The position numbers and the translations under genes are program-made. Positions 1 to 64,000 of a stretch of DNA of 64,000 nucleotides are shown here, piece by piece. The stretch's first letter is position 1. Each line of letters begins with the position of its first letter. The notes below the pieces were generated by a model. The model did no database searches. It worked only from the letters and a program-made list of their open reading frames with translations, and was not told the origin of the DNA. Source of the stretch: Actinostola sp. cb2023 (taxonomy: Eukaryota > Cnidaria > Anthozoa > Actiniaria > Actinostolidae); the NCBI GenBank assembly GCA_033675265.1, contig JAUJYZ010000008.1, forward strand, positions 147,784 to 211,783, written 5' to 3'.

Positions 1-1075
1 ACACATGTACAGTGTCGCGCTGTTTCACTGGTTCAATGATACCATACTTAGTGATTGCAGCACACATGTACAGTGTCGCACTGTTTCACTGGTTCAATGA
101 TACCATACTTAGTGATTGCAGCACACATGTACAGTGTCGCAATACTGTTTCACTGGTTCAATGATACCATACTTAGTGATTGCACCACACATGTACAGTG
201 TCACGCTGTTTCACTGGTTCAATGATACCATACTTAGTGATTGCAGCTTAGTGATTGCACACATGTACAGTGTCGCACTGTTTCACTGGTTCAATGATAC
301 CATACTTAGTGATTGCAGCACACATGTACAGTGTCACGCTGTTTCACTGGTTCAATGATACCATACTTAGTGATTGCACTACACAATGTACAGTGTCGCA
401 CTGTTTCACTGGTTCAATGATACCATACTTAGTGATTGCAGCACACATGTACAGTGTCGCACTGTTTCACTGGTTCAATGATACCATACTTAGTGATTGC
501 AGCACACATGTACAGTGTCGCGCTGTTTCACTGGTTCAATGATACCATACTTAGTGATTGCATTGCAGCACACATGTACAGTGTCGCACTGTTTCACTGG
601 TTCAATGATACCATACTTAGTGATTGCAGCACACATGTACAGTGTCACACACTGCTGTTTCACTGGTTCAATGATACCATACTTAGTGATTGCACTACAC
701 AATGTACAGTGTCGCACTGTTTCACTGGTTCAATGATACCATACTTAGTGATTGCAGCACACATGTACAGTGTCGCACTGTTTCACTGGTTCAATGATAC
801 CATACTTAGTGATTGCAGCACACATGTACAGTGTCACGCTGTTTCACTGGTTCAATGATACCATACTTAGTGATTGCACTACACATGTACAGTGTCGCAC
901 TGTTTCACTGTTTCACTGGTTCAATGATACCATACTTAGTGATTGCAGCACACATGTACAGTGTCGCGCTGTTTCACTGGTTCAATGATACCATACTTAG
1001 TGATTGCACTACACATGTACAGTGTCGCGCTGTTTCACTGGTTCAATGATACCATACTTAGTGATTGCAGCACAC
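1..1075. repeat. 61-bp tandem array, about 17 copies, open at left edge
   Basis: Unit contains CACTGGTTCAATGATACC and ACTTAGTGATTGCAG. Copies differ by small indels (duplicated GTTTCACT, lost or added bases), giving meaningless short ORFs on both strands. The array runs off the left edge of the window. Confidence 0.97.
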
Positions 1076-1129
1076 AGCCAGTGAGGGAGGGGATATCCGG
1101 CCCCTAAGTCGTACCTTTGGATACTAACA

Positions 1130-1232
1130 ATTAGACGGCTACGAGTTCGAGGTTTCTATGAGGCAATAGTCGACGAGGCGCGTAGCGTCGAGTTGAATAT
1201 CCTCATTAGTAAACGAGAACGAATAGTCTAAT
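1130..1232. mobile_element. Small palindromic element (MITE-like)
   Basis: Ends ATTAGACGGCTACGAGTTC and GAACGAATAGTCTAAT are imperfect inverted copies enclosing a GC-rich centre (GTCGACGAGGCGCG). It has no coding capacity. The family is unknown. Confidence 0.5.
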
Positions 1233-1664
1233 ATGTTTTAGCATAAACCATCCAGTAGGTCAGTAGAAAAATGACAGAAACAAGCAACAGACAATAATTC
1301 GTCGAGAAACTCCTCTGAAACATTGAAGCCGCCATTTTGTTTGTTTACCTCTACTCTGGGTCTATGAATGAGCTGATAGATCACTAGTAGCGAACCAATC
1401 AGATTGCAAGATTTGCGATAGACCACTAGTATTGGATAGTTGATGCTAAACACAGCTTACACACAGAAAAGAACTCAATATCTAGATTCTGTATGGAATT
1501 ACAGCCAGGGATCTGTTGTTAGGTTTCTAGAAATGAGTATGTACAATATTAAATATGGTGTTTCTTCATCAGTATGTACCCTGTCTTTGGGGTTCCCTGT
1601 GATGCACTTCTACTCCCTCGAAAACTACCTACACAGATACGGTACTTCATATATGATATTTAGT

Positions 1665-1848
1665 AAATAAACCCCTTCTGGCGGCTGGTATATCGGCTGA
1701 TAATGTCCGCGGCTGAGAGATGGTCCGAAAAATGAACAGTTGGCCGAGAAGCGAAGCTTCGAGGGCAACTGTGATATTTTGAGGACCATCTCTAAGCCAA
1801 GGACATTATCAGCCGATATACCTGTAAGCCAGAAAGGGGTTTATTTAT
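1665..1848. mobile_element. Fold-back MITE, about 184 bp
   Basis: Left arm AAATAAACCCCTTCTGG...TATATCGGCTGATAATGTCC and right arm GGACATTATCAGCCGATATA...CCAGAAAGGGGTTTATTT are inverted copies over about 60 bp. The loop contains the short palindrome GAAGCGAAGCTTCG. Non-autonomous. Confidence 0.75.
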
Positions 1849-2391
1849 TTTATTACCCTTCGATAAATTTTCTACGTCGATTTGAATGTTGAAGAAACCG
1901 AAACAAATTGACGGATGAAGAAAACAAGTTTCATCGAGTTCAAATATCCGTTCCGTTTGAGATCTTTTCATGTGTAAACTTCTAAAAAGGTATTCGAAAA
2001 TAAAAGACTGATAGTTCTTGAAGCTTTTTGAGTGGTTTTCTTGATATTTTGGGTTTTATTTGAGTGACTTTTTGGGCGCCGATTTGACATTTGTTCGTAG
2101 TTCAAGGATCGAAAATTTATAAAAACTACCTCAAATACCTGTCGTATCGACGTTAAAATCCCCAGAAAGGAACAAGTACACCACATGTATGCTAATTTAC
2201 CTATTGAAAATACATTACAGTCTTTAAAAAGTTCAGATAATTTCATTTTTCTCCAAACTGGGGGATATCACCTCAAAACTGGGGGATATTACCTGACATC
2301 CGTCCAATGAAATTGTACCACGTGACCCGTTTTAACCAATGGGCGCGCGCGAAAATTTATCGATGGGTTATAAGGTACAATGTACCATATA

Positions 2392-2660
2392 CAGTCATTT
2401 GCAAAAATTCTGGCCGCTACGATATATCAATATATGGGTCATTAAATAATCCTATTTTGAGATTTCTAACTTATTAAATGCAGCAAAATTTACAAACAAC
2501 AAACGTAAGACTAAAATAAACATTATACTAACTATTTCTACCAACTTTGCTGGCGTTAACCTGCTTTAAGGGGAATTTTCGATTATTTAATTACCCATAA
2601 TGCACCCGATATATTGATATATTGATATTTCGTAGCGGCCAGAATTTTTGCAAATGACTG
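2392..2660. mobile_element. Tc1/mariner-like MITE, 269 bp, TA target site
   Basis: Left end TA|CAGTCATTTGCAAAAATTC and right end GAATTTTTGCAAATGACTG|TA are perfect inverted repeats extending through GGCCGCTACGA. The flanking TA duplication and CAGT start fit Tc1/mariner-type MITEs. No transposase. Confidence 0.8.
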
Positions 2661-3099
2661 TATATAACTGAGATGTTATGTACAATACGATATAATTTGA
2701 TAGAACGAGGCATAATAATAATGTTAAAGATGCTTTAATCAGGCATAGTTACGGCATGATATGAAATTATTATTGTATAATATTATAACTTAATATGAAG
2801 TACCTAGGCAGGATATGCTGATTGTCAGTGCTGACCTCAGTCCACGAGGAGTTGACTTTTCTAGTGGATGTTGCATGGTATTTAAATACCAATTTTCGCT
2901 CGCTCTGATTGGCTACTCAATCTCCGAATATCCTTAATTGGCTATTCACCTTCAAGTAAAACAAGATGGCTTCGCGTTTCGCGAGCGTGTCTCTTTCTTC
3001 TTGGAAATAAATTAGTTGCACTTGTGTGCTATACACTAAATTGAAGAATCCTTGTCGGGTTCAAAATCATAGAACATAGAAGCTAATAATAATAAATAA

Positions 3100-3170
3100 C
3101 AATAATAATAACATTTATTTATATAGCGCAAATTCAACACAACGTTTTCAAATGCGCTGAAATGAAACTG
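3100..3170. mobile_element. SINE-like tail with (AAT)n and GCGC stem
   Basis: (AATAATAAC)n followed by TTTATTTATATAGCGCAAAT and CAAATGCGCTGAAAT. The same AAT-tract plus TATATAGCGC...GCGC signature recurs at 31280-31375 and, inverted, at 9975-10020, so it is an interspersed family. Confidence 0.5.
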
Positions 3171-3253
3171 AAATGAAAGCTAAGACCGCAAGGGATACCT
3201 TGGGAAAGCTGTAAATTAGTCAAATAACGTGACAGGGTTCGAATCGTAACCGC

Positions 3254-3567
3254 AATAGACCTTTTTACCTTTTTACGTGGCCATTTTGAATTCTATTGTT
3301 TTGGCTAATACATTATGGGATGCTCAGGGTGCAAATGACCCAAAAACTGTACAGTGTGGAGTCGCGTCAATATATTATTTTTCTATTTCACTCTAACCAT
3401 AGTGTTGTATGACTTACTATCTACATGTGTTGTGTATTGTTGTATAATTTTGTAGTATAATTTTGTACAAATTGTTTTCGTAGTTTTTCATGGCTTAATG
3501 GTTACTAAGCTTGTACCCTAGCCATCCCATAATTCAATATGGCCGCCGTATCGGTAAAAAGGTCTAT
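3254..3567. mobile_element. Fold-back MITE, about 314 bp
   Basis: AATAGACCTTTTTACC...CATTATGGGATG on the left and CATCCCATAATTC...GGTAAAAAGGTCTATT on the right are inverted copies. It contains no ORF of note. Confidence 0.7.
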
Positions 3568-3984
3568 TATGGATCAGAATGTTTTGATACGTGGGGACAC
3601 TGAACCATAATGATAAGTAGTGCGAAAGCTTGGCAAGAAACACAATTCTTATCATTATCTACGGATATTGTTTTGATGGACAGGTCTGCCATATTGAATG
3701 TACTCTACACTAAATTGAAGCTGATCGTTGTCGGGTTCAAAATCATAGAAAGAAATGATCTCTCTAAGCAGAATGCTACACATTTCGGGAAATAAATTAC
3801 AAAGGTGCGATCCCCTGAGAACTCATGGGAGTTTAGAGACGTGAAACGTGAAAGCTTATCAATATCCTTTTATACATATATATATTTTTTACAAAAAAAG
3901 AAGAAATATGTAAACAATTCCAAGAAAGACAACAAACAAACAAAAACAAAACAAAAACAAATTTAAAAAAAAGAAAAAAAATCG

Positions 3985-4095
3985 TGTCACGGCAGGGACT
4001 CGAACCCTGGACCTCCAGGTTCAAAAGAGATGAATGCCGGTAATTTATCCAAAAAAGGACCATACTCCCAGACATTATGCCGAGTCACCGTATGT
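3985..4095 (-). mobile_element. tRNA-derived SINE head, minus strand
   Basis: On the minus strand a T-arm CAGGGTTCGAGTCCCTG (box B GGTTCGAGTCC, perfect 5-bp stem) follows a box-A-like GGCATAATGTCTGGGAG, and a T-rich tract comes after. The acceptor stem does not close, so it is a tRNA-derived repeat rather than a functional tRNA. Confidence 0.5.
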
Positions 4096-4307
4096 TACGT
4101 ATAGGATGAAGATTTCGGCCCCATCCGCGCTATCCGGGCATTACACCAATCAGCTTAGTGATCAAAGAGGGAGGGAACAGTCGGATCCTAGTCCCACTAA
4201 ATAACTGCCCCGCACCACTAGGCTATCGTGCACGCTTATTGATTTGGAGGACAAAATAACCTAGTGTATCTTGTGAACGGACTGTCTATTGTTGTGCAAA
4301 TTACTAT

Positions 4308-4402
4308 GGTCCCGTGGCTCGCACTGAAAGACAGCGCGTTAGAAGCACATCTGACATCAGGAACCGGGTTCGATTCCTCGCTGCACCTAATTTTTTTTTT
4401 AC
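4308..4402 (+). mobile_element. tRNA-derived SINE head, plus strand
   Basis: GGTCCCGTGGCTCGCACTG resembles box A, GGTTCGATTCC is a perfect box B, and a T10 run follows. T-arm pairing is imperfect, so it is best read as a degenerate tRNA-like element. Confidence 0.5.
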
Positions 4403-5093
4403 TGTTTGTTTTAGTAAGAACATTTTTAAAGATTATCTTAATAATGTAAAATAATTGTAAATAATTGTAAAGTGTTAAGTTATTTTTATTAATTTATATA
4501 CGAAGTCTGTGTTCTTAAAACGGCTCTTGTTGACTAAGACCCATTTTGTAATAATAGTTTTCATATTTGGGAATAAATCCCCTCCCGGTCGGGAAGTCTG
4601 ACACACGGAACCGAAACAAACAAACCAACAAAATGAAAATCATAGGAAATATTGTTTGATGTTGCTCGATTGGTACACTTCCGGTCTCTTTACGAGATGT
4701 CTGTCGAGAGACCTCCCGGGGAGACCTCTGTTCTGTTGGCTACAGTCCTAACACAACGGGACTAGACGATCGTTTTTAAGCCTTACTCTATAAAAATAGA
4801 TATTTAGCTATTGTACTAGTGCTATATCCATGCTCTAATTCTAAAACATTGATATATAAGCTCTGGGATAAGTTCATGGGTAATATTGAAAAGAAATACC
4901 AGGATTGTCATTAAAACCGCAACCGGAAATGAGCTACTCCCTTCAAATACTTGTGTTCCGTCCCTACTTCTGGCGGAGGACTTAGCGATATCAAATCTCG
5001 TTATATCGTCATTTGAATTTTTTGTAATTTGAGTAATTTTGAAACTGTAAGGTCAAATATAGCGATCCTTTTTAACCTTTTGGGCTGTTTTAT
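4403..5093. other. Intergenic, no feature supported
   Basis: Mostly unique AT-rich DNA. Short CTCCCGG repeats occur near 4583 and 4725. No ORF with coding character, no splice-consistent exon and no RNA gene was seen on either strand. Confidence 0.5.
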
Positions 5094-5143
5094 TTGGCTT
5101 CTGAAGAGGCTGGTCAAAAATGTTTGGCTTTACGTACAGGAAA

Positions 5144-5151
5144 TGACGTCA
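5144..5151. promoter_or_regulatory. CRE palindrome upstream of caskin
   Basis: A perfect TGACGTCA lies about 360 nt upstream of the caskin ATG, the consensus for CREB/ATF factors. No TATA box or transcription start can be placed, so a promoter role is an inference from position. The 5100-5507 stretch is otherwise unique sequence and probably promoter plus 5'UTR. Confidence 0.4.
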
Positions 5152-5507
5152 CATTTGTAAAATCCGAATCGGCTCCGAAGCCATTCAGTCGATGGATCAT
5201 CGTGACTGTTCGTGTTTACACAGCGAGGACATTCTCGATATTGTGGACATTTGATTTGGAAATTGAAAATAATATTGGATTTCTCTGCGGATTCTAATCC
5301 TCGTGACGACAAAGGAATAAATAATCTATGTGTTTATCGACTTTGTATACGAGTTGACGAATTGTGTTCAACAATGAGTAGAGAAAGTTGAGGTTTGTGG
5401 CTTCTTGCTTCGCAAACTCGCCGTGACTGGCGTGGATAAATTGAGCAAGAGTTCAATAAGAAACTGTTTTACTGTTTGCTTGGAGTTCCTCAAAACGTGA
5501 ATTGAGC

Positions 5508-61015
<55,508 letters not shown>

Positions 61016-61147
61016 GAAAATCAGATCCTCCTACTGAATACTAGGTGGCCGTGTAGCACTCTACGAAACAGGGAGATATCGAGGGAAAGTTAACGTGCTA
61101 TAAATTGTCTATAAAAATCCTTCTGAGCGTTTAGTCCTGGAAAGAAA

Positions 61148-61232
61148 GTGCAATAACCCTGATGGGAGTCGAACCCAGGACCTCTGGAACTGATCACCGA
61201 TGCTCAACCAGCTACGCTACAAGAATGGGGAG
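61148..61232 (-). mobile_element. tRNA-like sequence / SINE head, minus strand
   Basis: On the minus strand TAGCGTAGCTGGTTGAGCA (box A) precedes GGTTCGACTCC (box B), with T-stem TGGG...CCCA. I could not pair a full acceptor stem, and 3' of it lies CAGGGTTATTGCAC. A decayed tRNA or tRNA-derived SINE is likely. Confidence 0.5.
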
Positions 61233-61353
61233 CAGCCCGGTCAATGGAGACAAGGACGCAAGGGTATCACTGGACTACGATATCTATCTATTATATTAAG
61301 CATGTCTGACAATCAAATGGAGATGTATTAGTAAACCTGCGATGTGGACGATT

Positions 61354-61420
61354 GCCCCCCCCCCCCCCCACCCCCAGTATTTGTGCCCCCCCCAGTATTT
61401 GTGCCCCCACCCCCAGTATT

Positions 61421-61485
<65 letters not shown>

Positions 61486-61493
61486 AGTATTTG
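61354..61493. repeat. Poly-C tract with CCCCCAGTATTTGTG repeats
   Basis: C13, then three CAGTATTTGTGCCCCC units, then a C run of about 60 bases and a final CAGTATTTGTCCC. Overlapping poly-Pro/poly-Gly ORFs are artefacts. The homopolymer length is unreliable in any assembly. Confidence 0.9.
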
Positions 61494-61812
61494 TCCCACT
61501 CACAGGAAGCCCACAACTGAAGTACAATTGCCAATTGCTGGGTATCAGGTGATGTCATTTCCGGTCTCGTGAGGAATTTTTCTCAGCTAAATTGCACCTT
61601 TGAGGCGAGTGAAATTTGTGACAATTTTGAAATATCACTCGTGGTATTTATCCCAAATATCACTACAAACCCATGCTATTACCTATACTTATCAATAGAA
61701 TACTCTCTACATGGTGGTCAGTGTTTGACGACCAGTTGGGGCCAGATAATGTAATTCATGGGCTTTTATCACTTGATTGTAACCCAGCAATTGGGAGATT
61801 CCTTCAAAGTTG

Positions 61813-61943
61813 GCTAAACCCTGATCTATTGCAAGAATTGTGATTGGTTATCCAAGCTAAACCCTGATCTATTGCAAGAATTGTGATTGGTTATCCAAGC
61901 TAAACCCTGATCTATTGCAAGAATTGTGATTGGTTATCCAAGC
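61813..61943. repeat. 43-bp tandem repeat, 3 copies
   Basis: CTAAACCCTGATCTATTGCA plus AGAATTGTGATTGGTTATCC; three consecutive copies in the caskin 3' flank. Confidence 0.9.
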
Positions 61944-62250
61944 TTTTTGTAAGCACAATTATTTAATAATGTGTTTGTAGAGTCTAGTAGTTTAATTAAT
62001 TACAAACCTAGTATGTACAATATATAAAAAGTGCATTCATAGAATACTAACTTGAAGAGTGTTGTATTACATACGTTGAAAAAACTCGTACTGTAGTCTC
62101 TTCCGCAAGAACTTCTTGTTTGGTATCCCTGTGGTGGACGGGAAGCCAAAAAAGGCCTGTGGCGGAGACTGCATTCCACTGCGTACTCATATATTTCTAT
62201 AATTTTCACTAACGTTTTTGTGTCTACAAAAGACTGGATATACTATAAGC
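61944..62250. other. 3' flank, nothing supported
   Basis: Unique AT-rich sequence. A 69-codon minus-strand ORF has no recognisable features. No gene is supported. Confidence 0.5.
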
Positions 62251-62545
62251 TAATACTCTGGTCTGTGGCAAATGTTGGAAGACTGGATTCGAATGTTTTG
62301 ATTCGCTGATTTTTTTGGCTGAATTAGTTACAAAATTTGCGAGGTGTTTGCCCTCGATGGAATACCAGTGGAAATATCACTTGTATCAGTGGATTATTTC
62401 TTTCTTTCGTTCTTTCTCCAGCACATTGGATAGGCACAGTTTTGAAATTGGCTCAATGGCTATAACACTCGTACCCAGTCTTGGCTCAATGGCTATAACA
62501 CTCGTACCCAGTCTTCCAATGTACTTGCCACAGACCGGCTAATAT
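62251..62545. mobile_element. Fold-back MITE-like element
   Basis: CTGGTCTGTGGCAAATGTTG / GAAGACTGG and CCAGTCTTCCAATGT / ACTTGCCACAGACCGG are inverted ends. Inside, a 35-bp unit (GGCTCAATGGCTATAACACT) occurs twice. Confidence 0.65.
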
Positions 62546-62619
62546 AATACTCATTTGGGGTCTGTGTTTTTCAGTAACCGCCAAATTAACTTTAACAATA
62601 AGTGTAATTAATTATATAG

Positions 62620-62625
62620 AATAAA
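62620..62625 (+). terminator. Candidate polyadenylation signal AATAAA
   Basis: The first clear AATAAA I noticed after the caskin stop, about 1.6 kb downstream. The intervening sequence contains a SINE-like tRNA piece, a poly-C run and small repeats, so the true 3' end could lie earlier and use a variant signal. Confidence 0.25.
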
Positions 62626-62933
62626 GACTATGTAAACAGGATGTTTTTGATAAAAATAACATTACTAAAAGAAAGGACATATTTTTATATAGTTAAAAAG
62701 ATCTGTATGATAAAGGAGTAATGCTTAAGTAAAAATGCTATTTTTGTATCGAAAGTATCTAGTGGTGTTTCAGTTGTTTGTCTAGAAATATAACGTGCAC
62801 CTATTCACAATAATCACAGCTCACAAACACTCCGAGTACGCGCTCCTCGGGTTAAACCGGAAATCTATAGCACCGCGAAAAAGACTACTTAACTTTACTG
62901 ACGTTTCGAGCCTTACTTCCTTCGTCGCAGTAT

Positions 62934-64000
62934 TAAAGAGGAACGAGCTTCGATTCTGTAGGTAATCATGTAGGTGTAAGAGGAACGAGCTTCGATTCTG
63001 TAGGTGATCATGTAGGTGTAAGAGGAACGAGCTTCGATTCTGTAGGTGATCATGTAGGTGTAAGAGGAACGAGCTTCGATTCTGTAGGTGATCATGTAGG
63101 TGTAAAGAGGAACGAGCTTCAATACTGTAGGTGTGATCGTGTAGGTGTAAGAGGAACGAGCTTCGATTCTGTAGGTGATCATGTAGGTGTAAGAGGAACG
63201 AGCTTCGATTCTGTAGGTGATCATGTAGGTGTAAAGAGGAACGAGCTTCAATACTGTAGGTGATCATGTAGGTGTAAGAGGAACGAGCTTCGATTCTGTA
63301 GGTGATCATGTAGGTGTAAGAGGAACCAGCTTCGATTCTGTAGGTGATCATGTAGGTGTAAGGAACGAGCTTCGATTCTGTAGGTGATCATGTAGGTGTA
63401 AGAGGAACGAGCTTCGATTCTGTAGGTGATCATGTAGGTGTAAGAGGAACGAGCTTCTTCGATGATCTGTAGAACGAGTCGATTCAGGTGTAGGTGTAAG
63501 AGGAACGAGCTGTCGATTCTGTAGGTGATCATGTAGGTGTAAGAGGAACGAGCTTCGATTCTGTAGGTGATCATGTAGGTGTAAGAGGAACGAGCTTCGA
63601 TTCTGTAGGTGATCATAGGTAGCTTCGATTCTGTAGGTGTGTAAGAGGAACGAGCTTCGATTCTGTAGGTGATCATGTAGGTGTAAGAGGAACGAGCTTC
63701 GATTCTGTAGGTGATCATGTAGGTGTAAGAGGAACGAGCTTCGATTCTGTAGGTGATCATGTAGGTGTAAGAGGAACGAGCTTCGATTCTGTAGGTGATC
63801 ATGTAGGTGTAAGAGGAACGAGCTTCGATTCTGTAGGTGATCATGTAGGTGTAAGAGGAACGAGCTTCGATTCTGTGGTGATCATGTAGGTGTAAGAGGA
63901 ACGAGCTTCGATTCTGTAGGTGATCATGTAGGTGTAAGAGGAACGAGCTTCGATTCTGTAGGTGATCATGTAGGTGTAGGTGTAAGAGGAACGAGCTTCG
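62934..64000. repeat. 42-bp array, open at right edge
   Basis: Unit GAGGAACGAGCTTCGATTCT, GTAGGTGATCATGTAGGTGT, AA; about 25 copies with a few scrambled units near 63450 and 63615. It runs off the window. Minus-strand ORFs (MITYRIEARSSYTY type) are artefacts of the 42-bp period. Confidence 0.95.

Noticed and set aside
1238..2246. Short ORFs of 71-92 codons upstream of caskin
   Set aside because: They overlap fold-back elements, lie on conflicting strands, and have no recognisable domain or splice context.
61148..61232. Functional tRNA gene
   Set aside because: Box A and box B are good but I could not build an acceptor stem or assign an anticodon loop; a tRNA-derived repeat is more likely.
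61291..61572. Poly-Gly / poly-Pro ORFs
   Set aside because: Translation of a poly-C run of uncertain length; no coding evidence.

Overview
The window is animal nuclear DNA, most likely from a marine invertebrate; I cannot name the phylum. It shows spliced genes with GT-AG introns, tRNA-derived SINE-like sequences, many small fold-back (TIR) elements and a very heavy load of tandem repeats. By my reading about 39 of the 64 kb (roughly 60%) is tandem array.

The backbone is one plus-strand gene covering almost the whole window. It is a caskin orthologue (the CASK-interacting ankyrin/SH3/SAM scaffold family), with 22 coding exons between 5508 and 61015. All exon phases agree, and the joined exons make 4158 nt, i.e. 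1385 codons plus a stop. Domain order is the caskin order: conserved N-terminus MGKDQDLIQAVK, six ankyrin repeats plus a partial seventh (exons 3-8), SH3 (exons 9-11), a long disordered linker rich in tyrosine motifs (exons 12-15), SAM1 (exons 16-17), SAM2 (exon 18), a proline-rich tail (exons 18-21) and the conserved C-terminal helix (exon 22).

Layout: 1-5100, tandem array, fold-back elements and SINE-like pieces with no supported gene; 5100-5507, probable promoter/5'UTR with a perfect CRE palindrome; 5508-22312, exons 1-14; 22313-31885, intron 14, which holds a giant same-strand coding region of unknown family (24046-29759) with an in-frame 8/9-residue repeat and a C-terminal coiled coil; 31886-40324, exons 15-18; 40325-50045, a 9.7-kb intron of arrays and transposons; 50046-51220, exons 19-21; 51221-60909, a 9.7-kb intron that is almost entirely about 200 copies of a 43/49-bp unit; 60910-61015, last exon; 61016-64000, 3' flank with more repeats.

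The most striking observation is that several intronic arrays of this gene are built from the gene's own exon-intron boundaries. Exon 4 end plus donor is repeated 6 more times, the exon 11 acceptor 13 more times, the exon 12 donor about 22 times, and exon 21 end plus donor about 200 times. The last codons and stop of the nested giant ORF are repeated in the same way. The gene therefore carries large numbers of decoy splice sites, and using them would bring in early stops or shift the frame. A second interesting point is a cluster of four YxxM and four YxN motifs in the linker, which suggests a phosphotyrosine docking platform.
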